Positions 1 through 10,623 are shown, counted from the stretch's first letter. The stretch: DNA of 64,000 nt from Chelatococcus sp. (GCA_003248805.1 QFQY01000007.1:1-64000), one strand, 5' to 3'. The notes: generated by a model not told the origin, from the sequence alone. Numbers and translations are program-made.

Positions 1-497
1 TGCGCTCGACCGGCGAGGTCATCGGCCTCGACCGCTCCTTCGACGTCGCCTTCGCCAAGAGCCAGCTCGGCGCCGGCTCGAAGGTCCCGGTCAAGGGCAC
101 GGTCTTCGTCTCGGTGCGCGAGGACGACAAGGCCCGCATCGTCGAGAGCGTGCGCATCCTCTCCGATCTCGGCTTCCGCGTCGTCGCCACCGGCGGCACG
201 CAGCGCCATCTGCGCGAGGCCGGCATTCCGGCAGACCGGATCAACAAGGTGCTCGAAGGGCGCCCGCATGTGGTCGACGCCATCAAGAACGGCGAGATCC
301 AGCTGATCTTCAACACGACGGAAGGGCCGCAGGCCCTGGCGGATTCGCGTTCGCTCCGCCGAACCGCCCTCTTGCACAAGGTGCCTTATTATACCACCTT
401 GGCCGGAGCGATCGCGGCGGCGGAAGGCATCAAGGCCTATTGCAGCGGCGATCTCGAGGTACGGTCGCTGCAATCCTACTTCGAACGCGCGGCCTGA
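1..497 (+). CDS. carB: Carbamoyl-phosphate synthase large subunit, C-terminal part (5' end outside the window)
   Basis: This is the last ~165 residues of the large subunit, which makes carbamoyl phosphate for arginine and pyrimidine synthesis in the cytoplasm. The reading frame is open from base 3. What remains is the methylglyoxal-synthase-like allosteric domain: the strand VKGTVFVSV is followed by [14 protein letters not shown] and later by IFNTTEG, which in this family form the effector pocket. The protein ends in YFERAA, a usual place for the family to stop. The catalytic ATP-grasp domains lie upstream of the window. greA follows 106 bases downstream on the same strand. Confidence 0.95.
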   Translation, partial: RSTGEVIGLDRSFDVAFAKSQLGAGSKVPVKGTVFVSVREDDKARIVESVRILSDLGFRVVATGGTQRHLREAGIPADRINKVLEGRPHVVDAIKNGEIQLIFNTTEGPQALADSRSLRRTALLHKVPYYTTLAGAIAAAEGIKAYCSGDLEVRSLQSYFERAA

Positions 498-603
498 ACG
501 GCCGCGACCGGCGGAGTTCTATAATCGATCGAGAGCGCTGGACGCAGGCTGCGGAGGTTGCAGCCGGCGGCTTGCGTTTTCTGGACTGAACGGGACGGAA
601 AGA

Positions 604-1080
604 ATGGAAAAGGTTCCGATGACGGCCGGCGGTTTCGCCGCCCTCGAGGCCGAACTCAAGCGCCGCCAGCAGGAGGAGCGTCCGCGGATCATCACGGCGA
701 TCGCGGAAGCCCGCGCCCTCGGCGACCTCTCGGAGAATGCGGAATACCACGCCGCCAAGGAGGCCCAGTCGCTGAACGAGGGCCGCATCCTGGAGCTCGA
801 ATCGCTGATCGGCCGCGCCGACATCATCGACATCGCCAAGCTCGCCGGCGGCGACACGATCAAGTTCGGCGCCACCGTCAAGCTGATCGACGACGATACC
901 GAGGAAGAGAAGAGCTACCAGATCGTCGGCGAGCCGGAATCGGACGTGAAGTCCGGCAAGGTCTCGATCGGCTCCCCGATCGCGCGCGCGCTGATCGGCA
1001 AGAAGGTCGGCGATTCGGTGCAGGTCAACACGCCCGGCGGCGGCAAGTCCTACGAGGTGGTCGAGGTCGTGTTCCGCTGA
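604..1080 (+). CDS. greA: Transcription elongation factor GreA
   Basis: GreA enters the RNA polymerase secondary channel and stimulates cleavage of backtracked transcripts. The 158-residue length is exactly that of the family. The N-terminal coiled coil (residues ~5-75) carries the loop [12 protein letters not shown] with the two acidic tip residues D41 and E44 that coordinate the catalytic magnesium. The C-terminal half is the FKBP-like domain, containing [14 protein letters not shown]. The ATG follows a GGACGGAAAG stretch that can serve as ribosome binding site. It lies downstream of carB with no obvious terminator between them. Confidence 0.98.
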   Translation: MEKVPMTAGGFAALEAELKRRQQEERPRIITAIAEARALGDLSENAEYHAAKEAQSLNEGRILELESLIGRADIIDIAKLAGGDTIKFGATVKLIDDDTEEEKSYQIVGEPESDVKSGKVSIGSPIARALIGKKVGDSVQVNTPGGGKSYEVVEVVFR

Positions 1081-1170
1081 GCGGACGCCGCCTGACATCC
1101 CGCGCCATCGCGCCCGCGGCGTCGCCACGAGCGCGCCCCGGGACGCATGCTCCTGCAGACCCGGCCTGCC

Positions 1171-1788
1171 CTAACCGGCGAGGATCGTCCGCAGCGCCCG
1201 AACGATGCCGTCGACGGCGACGCTCGCCAGGATCAGCCCCATCACGCGGCTGATGACGCTCGCGCCCGCATTGCCGATCAGCGCAATGATCCGGGCCGCG
1301 CCGAACATCAGCCCGAGCGTGATGCCGAGGATCACCACGATCTCCACGACCGTCTCGGTCTGCTCGGCGAGGCTGAAGCGGGAATTGTCGGTGACCGTCA
1401 TCACCGTCAGCATCGCGCCCGGGCTGGCGATGCTCGGAATCGCCAGCGGATAGACCGCGCGCTCCAGATCGGAGGTGCGTATGAGCTTCTGGTCCTCCTC
1501 CAGCTTGGACTCGCCGAAGATCATCGTCAGGGCGAAGAGGAAGAGCACGATATTGCCGGCGATCTCGAAGGATGAGAGCGCGATCTCCATCGCCGTCAGC
1601 AGAATCTGACCGAGCACCACGAAGAAGACCAGCACGCCGAAGGCGACCAGAACCCCGCGAATCGCGACGGCCCGCGCCGCCGCAGCACTCATGCCGGCGG
1701 TGATCGCCAGGAAGACCGGCAATGTGCCGATAGGGTCGATGACGACCCAGAGCTTGATGAATTCAGTGAACACGCGCTCCGAGAACAT
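1171..1788 (-). CDS. MarC family integral membrane protein
   Basis: This 205-residue protein is mostly hydrophobic, with about six predicted membrane segments and the family opening FIKLWVVIDPIGTLPVFLAI. The central FALTMIFGESKLEEDQKLIR loop and the DLERAVYPLAIPSIASPGAML segment are typical of MarC (UPF0056) proteins. The family sits in the inner membrane; its transport role is unproven and the old link to multiple antibiotic resistance was not upheld. The start is supported by GGAAAGGG just upstream. The gene converges on greA. I do not assign a substrate. Confidence 0.92.
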   Translation of the reverse strand: MFSERVFTEFIKLWVVIDPIGTLPVFLAITAGMSAAAARAVAIRGVLVAFGVLVFFVVLGQILLTAMEIALSSFEIAGNIVLFLFALTMIFGESKLEEDQKLIRTSDLERAVYPLAIPSIASPGAMLTVMTVTDNSRFSLAEQTETVVEIVVILGITLGLMFGAARIIALIGNAGASVISRVMGLILASVAVDGIVRALRTILAG

Positions 1789-1911
1789 CGACCGCCCTTT
1801 CCGATCCGGCCATTAAGCACGCTTTCCCACGACTCCAAAGCCCATGCCGGCCGACCTTGGCCTGCGCCCGCCGGAGCATTACATCTCCCTCAGCAACGCC
1901 GGAGACAGCCG

Positions 1912-2427
1912 ATGAGCACGCGTCGAGACTTCCTTGCCCTCGGGCTCGCGGGAGCCGCTTGCGCCTTGCCCCTGGCCGCCACCGGCGCGCAGGCCCAAAC
2001 CGCGACCGTGGGCGCGATCAGGATCAACGCGGCCCCGCTCGTCGAGCAGGGCTGGGGCGCCTTCGTCGACCAGGCCAGGGCCGAACTGCAGCGGACGCTG
2101 ATCGAGACGCTCGGCCCCGCCTACCAGCCCAACAGCGGCACGACCCTCATCGTCACGCTGCGCAACATGTGGCTGGCGAGTTATGCCGGCGGAGGCAGCA
2201 GGCAGAGCGACGGCGGGGCGAGCAACGACTATCTCGACAGCGTCGCGATCATCGTCGACCGCAAGGGCCGCGAGCTCGCGCGCTATCCGATCCTCTCCAC
2301 CGAGCTGTCCAGCTCGGGCGGCGCCTGGTACCGCCCCGGCGTCGACCAGCTCAGGGTCAATGCGCTGGCGCGCAACAACGCGCTCTGGATCGGCCGCTAT
2401 GTGAAGGGCGGCGGCTCGCTCTTCTGA
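1912..2427 (+). CDS. Small exported protein of unknown function with Tat-type signal
   Basis: The 171-residue product starts MSTRRDFLALGLAGAACALP and has an AQA cleavage site near residue 28, a twin-arginine signal, so it is expected in the periplasm after folding. The mature part contains an AELQRTLIETLGPAYQPNSG stretch, then NDYLDSVAIIVDRKGRELARYPI and a run of Ser and Gly; I recognise no enzyme motif. A GGAGA ribosome binding site precedes the ATG. It is convergent with the Lrp-family gene, with only nine bases between the two stop codons. Function unknown. Confidence 0.8.
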   Translation: MSTRRDFLALGLAGAACALPLAATGAQAQTATVGAIRINAAPLVEQGWGAFVDQARAELQRTLIETLGPAYQPNSGTTLIVTLRNMWLASYAGGGSRQSDGGASNDYLDSVAIIVDRKGRELARYPILSTELSSSGGAWYRPGVDQLRVNALARNNALWIGRYVKGGGSLF

Positions 2428-2449
2428 ACCCGGCGGCTATTTGCCGGTT
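2427..2449. terminator. Possible bidirectional hairpin between convergent genes
   Basis: An imperfect stem (AACCCGGC paired with GCCGGTT, one bulged C) spans the stop codons of the two convergent genes, with an 8-base loop. There is only a short T run, so termination is plausible but weakly supported. Confidence 0.3.
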
Positions 2450-2916
2450 TCGGCCGGAAACGGCACGATCGGCTCGTCCTTGACGCGGCCGAGCGCCAGC
2501 GCCGTGCGCACATTGCGCACGTTCGGCAGGGCGGTCAGCTCCGCGACGAAATCCTGGAAGGACTTCAGGTCCGCCGTCACGCATTTCAGGATGAAGTCGA
2601 TGTCGCCGGACAGGGTCCAGCACTCGCGCACCGGCTCCCAGGCCCTGATTCGCGCCTGAAATCGGGCGAGATCCCCCTCCGTCTGGCTGGCGAGGTGGAC
2701 GAAGGCGAAGCAGACGACGTCGAAGCCGAGCTTCTGCTCGTCGAGCTGGGCCCGGTAGCCCGTGATCAGCCCGGCCTCCTCGAGCGCACGCACGCGGCGC
2801 AGGCACGGCGGTGGCGAGATGCCGATCCGGCTCGCCAGTTCGACATTGGTGATCCGGCCATCGGCCTGAAGCTCGCGCAGGATGCGCAGGTCGATGTCGT
2901 CGAGTTTTGAACGCAC
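2437..2916 (-). CDS. Lrp/AsnC family transcriptional regulator
   Basis: The product is a DNA-binding regulator of the leucine-responsive family, usually acting on amino-acid genes. From the GTG at 2916 it has 159 residues, the normal family size, beginning VRSKLDDIDLRILRELQADG. The winged helix-turn-helix covers residues ~5-55 (LASRIGISPPPCLRRVRALE), followed by the RAM ligand-binding domain. An upstream ATG would add 18 Arg/Pro-rich residues not seen in the family, so I prefer the GTG. It is divergent from the ELM1-family gene with about 60 bases between starts, so both promoters and probably an autoregulatory site lie there. Confidence 0.93.
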   Translation of the reverse strand: MRSKLDDIDLRILRELQADGRITNVELASRIGISPPPCLRRVRALEEAGLITGYRAQLDEQKLGFDVVCFAFVHLASQTEGDLARFQARIRAWEPVRECWTLSGDIDFILKCVTADLKSFQDFVAELTALPNVRNVRTALALGRVKDEPIVPFPAETGK

Positions 2917-2975
2917 GAATGGCCTCGGGGAAAGTCGCGCTGGTGTAGACGCGCCCGCCGCGCGATACAAGGCGC

Positions 2976-5035
<2,060 letters not shown>

Positions 5036-5179
5036 ACGGAAGCGGCTCAATTCATCACAGAGTCTGATGGATTTCCTAACCAGATTCAGTGCGAAAATGA
5101 GGAAGACCTGCCCTCCGGCCGTTGACGAATAAGGTTTTCACCCTCCAACATGCATCAAACGCATAACGGGGGAAACGCG

Positions 5180-6070
5180 GTGGATTGGGACCGCATTCGG
5201 ATTTTTTACACGGTCGCGGAATCGGGCAGCTTTACCAAAGCAGGTGACGTTCTCGGCCTGAGCCAGTCGGCGGTCAGCCGCCAGATCGGCGCGCTCGAGC
5301 GCGAGCTGCGGGCGCCGCTGTTCCATCGCCATACGCGCGGGCTGATTCTCACCGAGCAGGGCGAGCTGCTCTGGCGCGCCGCTCGCGAGATGACCCAAAG
5401 GCTCGAGCGCACGCGCTCGCAGCTCTCGGAGACGCGCGAGCATCCCTCCGGCGAGCTGAAGGTCACCGCCACGCGCGGCCTCGGCGGGCACTGGCTGACG
5501 CCGCGCCTCGCGGAGTTCATGGACCTCTACCCCGACATCAAGATCGAGCTGATCCTCACCGACGAGGAACTCGACCTCTCGATGCGCGAGGCCGACATCG
5601 CCATTCGCCTGCGCCAGCCCCAGCAGCCGGACCTGATCCAGCGCAAGCTCTTCACGGTGCACTTCCACGTCTATGGCTCGCCGGCCTATGTGAAGCGCTT
5701 CGGCGAACCGAAATCGCAGGACGACCTCGACAACCACCGCATCCTCTCCTTCGGAGGCACCTCGCCCTCCTACCTGACCTCGGTGCACTGGCTCGGCACG
5801 CTCGGCCGCGACCAGCGCAATCCCCGCCCCATCCATCTCACCGTCAACAACATCACGGCGATGAAGCGGGCGGTCGATTCGGGCGCGGGCATCGCCGTCC
5901 TGCCCGATTACCTGATCGAGTCCGGCTCGCCCTTGATCCAGCTCATGCGCGAGAGCGAAATGCCGCAGCTCGAGAGCTATCTGGTCTATCCGGAAGAGAT
6001 GAAGTCGGTCGCCCGCGTCCAGGTCTTCCGCGACTTCCTGATCCAGAAGGCGCAGCGCTGGACCTACTGA
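5180..6070 (+). CDS. vtlR: LysR-family transcriptional regulator VtlR (LsrB)
   Basis: The protein has an N-terminal winged helix-turn-helix (VDWDRIRIFYTVAESGSFTK, then LGLSQSAVSRQIGALERELR) and a LysR effector domain. Its start motif and its position directly after trxB match VtlR of Brucella and LsrB of Sinorhizobium, which in Brucella activates the small RNA gene abcR2. I chose the GTG at 5180 because GGGGGA lies six bases upstream and it gives the family N-terminus; an ATG at 5150 would add ten residues. The AbcR-like sRNA downstream at ~6439 strengthens the identification. It probably also senses redox or envelope cues, as reported for LsrB. Confidence 0.9.
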   Translation: MDWDRIRIFYTVAESGSFTKAGDVLGLSQSAVSRQIGALERELRAPLFHRHTRGLILTEQGELLWRAAREMTQRLERTRSQLSETREHPSGELKVTATRGLGGHWLTPRLAEFMDLYPDIKIELILTDEELDLSMREADIAIRLRQPQQPDLIQRKLFTVHFHVYGSPAYVKRFGEPKSQDDLDNHRILSFGGTSPSYLTSVHWLGTLGRDQRNPRPIHLTVNNITAMKRAVDSGAGIAVLPDYLIESGSPLIQLMRESEMPQLESYLVYPEEMKSVARVQVFRDFLIQKAQRWTY

Positions 6071-6336
6071 GCCGCGAGGCACGCCATGGGCAGCGCGGGA
6101 GGGCGAACGCAGCCTCCCGCGCCGGCCATGCCTACGGGCACTCCGACACGGAATCGGATATCGGCGGCGAGAATGCCCATTCGGCCGAAAAAAGGGCAGC
6201 CCGCATCGACGGCGGCCCGCATGCACAAGAATTCGCCAAAAACCACCGGCAGGAGAGATGAACCGTTTCTTAAGGCTGCCGAAGCCCCTTCAGAGCCGGA
6301 TCATCTGCGCCTCATGCATATTTATCAATCATTTAC

Positions 6337-6350
6337 CGGCAAATTTGCCG
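6337..6350. promoter_or_regulatory. 14-bp perfect palindrome upstream of the AbcR-like RNA
   Basis: CGGCAAATTTGCCG is perfectly self-complementary and lies in an unusually AT-rich stretch about 100 bases upstream of the predicted sRNA start. It may be a regulator binding site. VtlR is the obvious candidate but this is inference. Confidence 0.45.
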
Positions 6351-6403
6351 CTAATCGCCGAAGTTCATGCAAGTCACGCATGGCGGCGTTGAGAAATGCT
6401 GCA

Positions 6404-6432
6404 TTGCAAAACGGCAGTTGCTGCCCGATATA
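6404..6432 (+). promoter_or_regulatory. Predicted sigma-70-type promoter of the AbcR-like sRNA
   Basis: TTGCAA (6404-6409) and GATATA (6427-6432) are separated by 17 bases, predicting a start near 6439. ATTGC at 6403-6407 and GCAAT at 6433-6437 form inverted half-sites around the promoter, a possible LysR-type operator. Confidence 0.5.
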
Positions 6433-6438
6433 GCAATC

Positions 6439-6580
6439 ACGGTTGTTCGAAACGGGCTCCACTATCTCCTCCCGGTGTCGAGTTCGTTTCAGCCGTTCCC
6501 CTCTGAGATGTTTGGCGGTTGAGCCAGATGTTTCAAACTTTCAAGGCCGGCTCCCCTCGGGGACGCCGGCCCTTTTTTTG
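6439..6580 (+). ncRNA. abcR: AbcR-like (alpha-r15 family) trans-acting small RNA
   Basis: A roughly 140-base transcript is predicted from the promoter above to a strong intrinsic terminator, in an intergenic region with no convincing protein. It lies directly downstream of vtlR, the position of abcR2 in Brucella. It carries two single-stranded C/T-rich motifs of the anti-Shine-Dalgarno kind, CTCCTCCC at 6466-6473 and TCCCCTC at 6497-6503, as expected of AbcR RNAs that bind mRNAs of ABC-transporter binding proteins with Hfq. Family assignment rests on synteny, motifs and the terminator; no covariance-model search was run. Confidence 0.72.
6545..6579 (+). terminator. Rho-independent terminator of the AbcR-like sRNA
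   Basis: GGCCGGC pairs with GCCGGCC and the inner TCCCC with GGGGA around a TC loop, with one bulged C. Seven T residues follow at 6573-6579. This is one of the clearest intrinsic terminators in the window and points on the plus strand. Confidence 0.9.
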
Positions 6581-6646
6581 CCAGTTAGCCTGTGCGCCCC
6601 ACGGCGCCCTTCGGCGCGACTGTGCCGCACCGCACGGCCACCACCG

Positions 6647-6694
6647 ACGGGGACTGAAACCACGCGCATTGCTTGCGCGCGCGTCCAGTCCCGT
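6647..6694. other. Two-tier hairpin of unknown role
   Basis: ACGG-GGACTG pairs with CAGTCCCGT and an inner CGCGCA pairs with TGCGCG. It lies between the sRNA terminator and the 3' end of the FMN reductase gene. It could end the minus-strand transcript, but no T run follows on that strand. Confidence 0.3.
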
Positions 6695-6714
6695 TACGTC
6701 AGGAAGCCGCCCGC

Positions 6715-7266
6715 CTATCGTGCGAGCTTGGCGGCCACGGCGGCGAACTGCTCCACGAATCCCTTCAGGAAAGCGCGCGTGCCCTCATTGGTGATGTCGT
6801 GCGACGCATCGATCAGATCGTCCTTGAAGGTAATGAACACCTGTCCGCCCAGGACCACGCCGGCGAGATTGGTCATGATCATGCGCAGCTGCTGCTGCGC
6901 CACGGCCGTCCCGACCGTGCCGCCGCTGGTGCCGGTGACGGCGACCGGCTTTCCCGCCCAGGAATTCTTGCCGTAGGGGCGCGACGCCCAGTCGATCGCG
7001 TTCTTCAGCACGGCGGGAATCGCGCGGTTGTGCTCGGGCGTCACCATCAGGATCGCGTCGGCGGCCTCGATCTCGCGCTTCAACCGGGCGGCGGTCTCGG
7101 GCCAGCTCGCCTCGAGATCCTGGTTGTAGAGCGGCAGATCGTCGATCCGGACCAGCGTCGCCTCGAACGCGTCGCCACCGAGCTTGATCAGCGCCTCGGC
7201 CAGCTTCCGGTTGATCGAGTCGCGGCGGTTGCTGCCGACGACGACGGCGAGCTTCAGTTTGGCCAT
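6715..7266 (-). CDS. NADPH-dependent FMN reductase family protein
   Basis: This 183-residue flavodoxin-like protein begins MAKLKLAVVVGSNRRDSINR, the phosphate-binding loop of the NADPH-dependent FMN reductase/chromate reductase family. MVTPEHNRAIPAVLKNAIDW and the VAVTGTSGGTVGTA segment complete the flavin site. It should reduce FMN or quinones with NADPH in the cytoplasm, perhaps in oxidative-stress defence. The start at 7266 opens exactly on the first strand of the fold; the upstream extension is Pro/Gly-rich and unlike the family. It faces the sRNA gene convergently. Confidence 0.9.
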   Translation of the reverse strand: MAKLKLAVVVGSNRRDSINRKLAEALIKLGGDAFEATLVRIDDLPLYNQDLEASWPETAARLKREIEAADAILMVTPEHNRAIPAVLKNAIDWASRPYGKNSWAGKPVAVTGTSGGTVGTAVAQQQLRMIMTNLAGVVLGGQVFITFKDDLIDASHDITNEGTRAFLKGFVEQFAAVAAKLAR

Positions 7267-7398
7267 GGGATTCCCCGAAGAGACGACGACAGCGGGGACT
7301 GGGCCGGCACGCGGGCCGCCCCGCATGGACCCGCATTGGGGATAATGGGGGAGCGGCCGAAAGGTTTCCAGAAGCGCCTCCCCCCCGCTGCCCGGGGT

Positions 7399-7977
7399 TC
7401 AGCGCGACGCCGGCCTCACAGAGAGCGGCAGATCGTCGAACAGACCCGGTGCCGGGCTCGTGCGCGCCTTCTCGATGGTGAGGATCCTGAGCTTCGTCTC
7501 GACGCCGCCCTCGGCCGAGAAGCCGCCCGTACGCCCTCCAGCGGCCAGCACGCGGTGACAGGGCACGATGATCGGCCAGGGATTACGCCCCAGCGCGACG
7601 CCGACGGCCCGCGCCGCGCCGGCATCGCCGATCCGGGCAGCGACCTCGCCATAGGTCAGCGTTTCGCCGGGAGGGATCGAGAGCGCCACCGCATAGACGC
7701 GGCGCTCGAAATCGGACACCTCCGACAGCGCGAGCGGCAGATGCGCCAGATCGCGCCGCTCGCCGGCCAGCAGCGCGACGATGCCCGCCACCGCTTCCGC
7801 GACGAACGCAGGAAGCGCCTCGGCCTCGCGCGCATCCGGAAAGCGCCGCGCGATCCGGCGCCTGGCGGCAGCCTCCTCGCCCTCGGGAAGCTGGGCACCG
7901 ACGAAGCGCTCGCCCTGCCAGATCAGAGCGCAGGTGCCGATGGCCGTGTCGAAAAGATGGAAATGGCGCTCGCTCAT
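7399..7977 (-). CDS. ogt: Methylated-DNA-[protein]-cysteine S-methyltransferase
   Basis: The 192-residue protein removes alkyl groups from O6-alkylguanine by irreversible transfer to its own cysteine. The acceptor is C140 in IIVPCHRVLAAGG, preceded by the helix-turn-helix (TLTYGEVAARIG) and the Asn of ALGRNPWP. An N-terminal ribonuclease-like domain covers residues 1-85. It follows the short Ogt architecture, without the Ada regulatory domain. The start MSERHFHLFD gives the family N-terminus; a longer frame would run back through an intergenic repeat. It lies downstream of msrP on the same strand across that repeat. Confidence 0.93.
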   Translation of the reverse strand: MSERHFHLFDTAIGTCALIWQGERFVGAQLPEGEEAAARRRIARRFPDAREAEALPAFVAEAVAGIVALLAGERRDLAHLPLALSEVSDFERRVYAVALSIPPGETLTYGEVAARIGDAGAARAVGVALGRNPWPIIVPCHRVLAAGGRTGGFSAEGGVETKLRILTIEKARTSPAPGLFDDLPLSVRPASR

Positions 7978-8027
7978 GCCGGCATTCTGCCCCGCCCGGC
8001 GCCGGCCGCCCACCCGGTTTCGGCATG

Positions 8028-8109
8028 CGTCATTGCGAGCGCAGCGAAGCAATCCAATGTCGAAGGGCGCACCGAATGTCTGGATGGCTTCGCTACGCTC
8101 GCCATGACG
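8028..8109. repeat. Intergenic inverted repeat, family A copy 1
   Basis: The arms GTCATTGCGAGCGCAGCGAA and CTTCGCTACGCTCGCCATGAC fold into a long imperfect hairpin. A second copy lies at 26007-26090. This element is widespread between genes in Hyphomicrobiales and here separates msrP from ogt. Confidence 0.8.
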
Positions 8110-8138
8110 GGAGGCATCGGAGGCCATTCGACAATGCG

Positions 8139-8177
8139 AGTCCTCATCCTGAGGACTGCGGCAGTCTCCGAGCAGCC
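8139..8177. repeat. Intergenic repeat, family C, degenerate single copy
   Basis: TCCTCATCCTGAGGACTGCG and CAGTCTCCGAG match the CATCCTGAGGAGC...GTCTCGAAGG repeat seen twice at 48.2-48.6 kb, but with substitutions. It abuts copy 1 of family A and ends at the msrP stop codon. Confidence 0.55.
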
Positions 8178-8179
8178 TC

Positions 8180-9133
8180 TCACATATAGAGCTTCTCGCC
8201 CTCCAGCCGCTTGTAGAGCCCCGCGACCTGCTCGGCGTAGCCGTTGAAGATCTGCGTCGGGCGCCGGTCACGGGTGCCCAGCACCTGCTCGCTCGCCTGG
8301 CTCCAGCGCGGATGCGGCACGGCCGGGTTCACATTGGCCCAGAAGCCGTATTCGGAGGACTGCAGCCCCTCCCAGAAGGTCTTGGGCCGCTCGGCGACGA
8401 AGCTGATCTTCGTGATCGATTTCACCGACTTGAACCCGTATTTCCAGGGTGTGATCAGCCGGATCGGCGCGCCGTGCTGGGTCGGCAGCGGCTTGCCATA
8501 GATGCCCGTGACGAGCAGCGGCAATTCGTTGGCGGCCTCGGCCAGCGTCAGCCCCTCGGTATAGGGCCAGGGATACCAGCGCATCGACTGCCCGGCGGCG
8601 ACCTTGGGATTGAGGAAGGTCTCGAAGCGGATGTATTTCGCGCCCGAAAGCGGCTGCGCCAGATCGACGAAGGCCTTCAGCGGGATTCCGGTCCAAGGCA
8701 CGGCCATCGCCCAGGCCTCGACGCAGCGGAACCGGTAGAGCCGCTCCTCGAGCGGCAGCTTGCGCACGAGATCGTCGATGCCGATCTCGAACGGCTTCTC
8801 GACGAGACCGTCGACCTTGATCGTCCAGGGCCGCGTCGGCAGCTTCTTCGAGGCGGCGGCGATCTCCTTCGTCATGCCGAACTCGTAGAAGTTGTTGTAG
8901 TTCGCCGCGTCTTCCTCGTCGGTCAGTGGCACGCCGAGCGTATAGGCCGCGTTGCGCCTGGCCGGGTAGAGATCGCCCGTGGGATCGCCCTGCGCCGCCG
9001 CGATCTCCGGCAGGGCGGCGCCGGCGATCAGCCCGGCCCCCGCGGCCATGAGCTGGCGGCGGTTGAAGAACACGCTCTCGGGCGTGGCTTCGCTTTCCGG
9101 CATTTCCCAGCCGGCACGGCGCTTGATCAGCAT
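8180..9133 (-). CDS. msrP: Protein-methionine-sulfoxide reductase catalytic subunit MsrP (YedY)
   Basis: This periplasmic molybdopterin enzyme repairs oxidised methionines in envelope proteins. From 9133 it has 317 residues, beginning MLIKRRAGWEMPESEATPES; a Tat signal (NRRQLMAAGAGLIAGAA) follows at residues ~24-48. The Mo-ligand cysteine is C137 in RFRCVEAWAMAVPW. The C-terminal QHGAPIRLITPWKYGFKSVK is typical. GGAG lies ten bases before this ATG; a start three residues earlier is too close to it. The membrane haem partner msrQ is not next to it in this window. Confidence 0.95.
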   Translation of the reverse strand: MLIKRRAGWEMPESEATPESVFFNRRQLMAAGAGLIAGAALPEIAAAQGDPTGDLYPARRNAAYTLGVPLTDEEDAANYNNFYEFGMTKEIAAASKKLPTRPWTIKVDGLVEKPFEIGIDDLVRKLPLEERLYRFRCVEAWAMAVPWTGIPLKAFVDLAQPLSGAKYIRFETFLNPKVAAGQSMRWYPWPYTEGLTLAEAANELPLLVTGIYGKPLPTQHGAPIRLITPWKYGFKSVKSITKISFVAERPKTFWEGLQSSEYGFWANVNPAVPHPRWSQASEQVLGTRDRRPTQIFNGYAEQVAGLYKRLEGEKLYM

Positions 9134-9220
9134 GACGGACATACTCCGCTTTCGTCGGGGCGAGTTAGGCCACGAAAGCGGAGTCACGGCAATTCACGAG
9201 GGGGCGAGGCGCTCTCCGAG

Positions 9221-9303
9221 CGTCATGCTCGGGCTTGACCCGAGCATCTCTTCCCGGATTGGACTGGTTTCCGAGACGGCCGGGTCAAGCCCGGCCATGA
9301 CGG
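9221..9303. repeat. Intergenic inverted repeat, family B copy 1
   Basis: CGTCATGCTCGGGCTTGACC and the reverse arm GGTCAAGCCCGGCCATGACG face each other across ~30 bases. Relatives lie at 15108, 25158, 27300 and 27817. It sits between leuB and msrP. Confidence 0.85.
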
Positions 9304-9310
9304 TTCACAA

Positions 9311-10420
9311 TCACCCCCGCGCTTCCAGCGCCTTGACGATGGCCTGGCCCATCTCGCTGGTCGAGACGGCGTTGGCGCCCGGCGCCGCGATGTCCTTGGT
9401 GCGCGTGCCGGAGCCCAGCACATCGGCGATCGCGCCCTCGAGACGGTCGGCCGCCTCGCCCGCGCCGAAGGAATAGCGCAGCGCCATGGCGAAGGAGCCG
9501 ATCATCGCGATCGGGTTGGCGAGGCCCTTGCCGGCGATGTCGGGAGCCGAGCCGTGGACCGGCTCGTAGAGCGCCTTGCGCTTGCCGGTGGCGGGATCCT
9601 CGGCGCCGAGCGAGGCCGAGGGCAGCATGCCGAGCGAGCCCGTCAGCATCGCCGCCACGTCCGACAGGATGTCGCCGAACAGGTTGTCGGTGACGATGAC
9701 GTCGTACTGCTTGGGCCAGCGCACGAGCTGCATCGCGCAGTTGTCGGCCAGCACATGCTCGAGCTCGACATCGGCATAGTCCCGGGCGTGCTGGGCCGTC
9801 ACGGTCTGCTTCCAGAGCACGCCGGTCTTCATGACGTTGTGCTTCTCGGCCGAGGAGACCTTGTTGCGGCGGGTGCGTGCCAACTCGAAGGCGACCGCGC
9901 AGATCCGCTCGATCTCGCCGGTCGTGTAGAGCTGCGTGTCGACGCCGCGCTTCTGCCCGTCCTCCAGCGTCACGATCTCCTTCGGCTCGCCGAAATAGAC
10001 GCCGCCGGTGAGCTCGCGCACGATCAGGATGTCGAGGCCCTCGACGACCTCCGGCTTCAGCGAGGAGGCCGAGGCCAGCGCCGGATAGCAGATCGCCGGG
10101 CGTAGATTCGCGAACAGGCCGAGATCCTTGCGCAGGCGCAGGAGGCCGGCCTCGGGACGGTGCTGATAGGGCACATCCGCCCATTTCGGCCCGCCGACCG
10201 CGCCGAAGAGCACGGCGTCGGCCTCCTGGGCCAGCTTCATGTCGCCTTCGGAGATCGCCTGCTTGTGCGCGTCGTAGGCGGAGCCACCGACCAGCCCCTT
10301 CTCGATCTCGAAGGAACCGAGGCCATGCTTGCCGAACCAGGAGACGATCGTCTCGACCTGCCCCATCACTTCGGGGCCGATGCCGTCGCCGGGGAGGAGC
10401 AGGAGCTTGTGGGTCGCCAT
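9311..10420 (-). CDS. leuB: 3-isopropylmalate dehydrogenase
   Basis: LeuB oxidises and decarboxylates 3-isopropylmalate with NAD in leucine synthesis. The 369-residue protein opens [21 protein letters not shown]. It has the [13 protein letters not shown] segment, the substrate-binding arginines in [14 protein letters not shown], and the metal/NAD signature beginning [39 protein letters not shown] is the NAD-binding loop. GAGAGG precedes the start. leuC and leuD lie ~35 kb away in the same window rather than beside it. Confidence 0.97.
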   Translation of the reverse strand: MATHKLLLLPGDGIGPEVMGQVETIVSWFGKHGLGSFEIEKGLVGGSAYDAHKQAISEGDMKLAQEADAVLFGAVGGPKWADVPYQHRPEAGLLRLRKDLGLFANLRPAICYPALASASSLKPEVVEGLDILIVRELTGGVYFGEPKEIVTLEDGQKRGVDTQLYTTGEIERICAVAFELARTRRNKVSSAEKHNVMKTGVLWKQTVTAQHARDYADVELEHVLADNCAMQLVRWPKQYDVIVTDNLFGDILSDVAAMLTGSLGMLPSASLGAEDPATGKRKALYEPVHGSAPDIAGKGLANPIAMIGSFAMALRYSFGAGEAADRLEGAIADVLGSGTRTKDIAAPGANAVSTSEMGQAIVKALEARG

Positions 10421-10623
10421 GGTCGTCGCCTCTCGCTGGTTTCTTGTCGTGCGAATGATCCGCCGGCTGATTACGGGGCGCGGCGAAAGCAGGCAAGCAC
10501 GCTCTGGCGATCCTTCGGCCCGCGAATGCGCGGCCGCCCTGCCGCCTGCTCATGGCCGCCGGCCGATGCGTCGCAAACCCGCTGCAAAGGAGGTGTTCAC
10601 TCCAGCATCGGGAGGACGACGCC

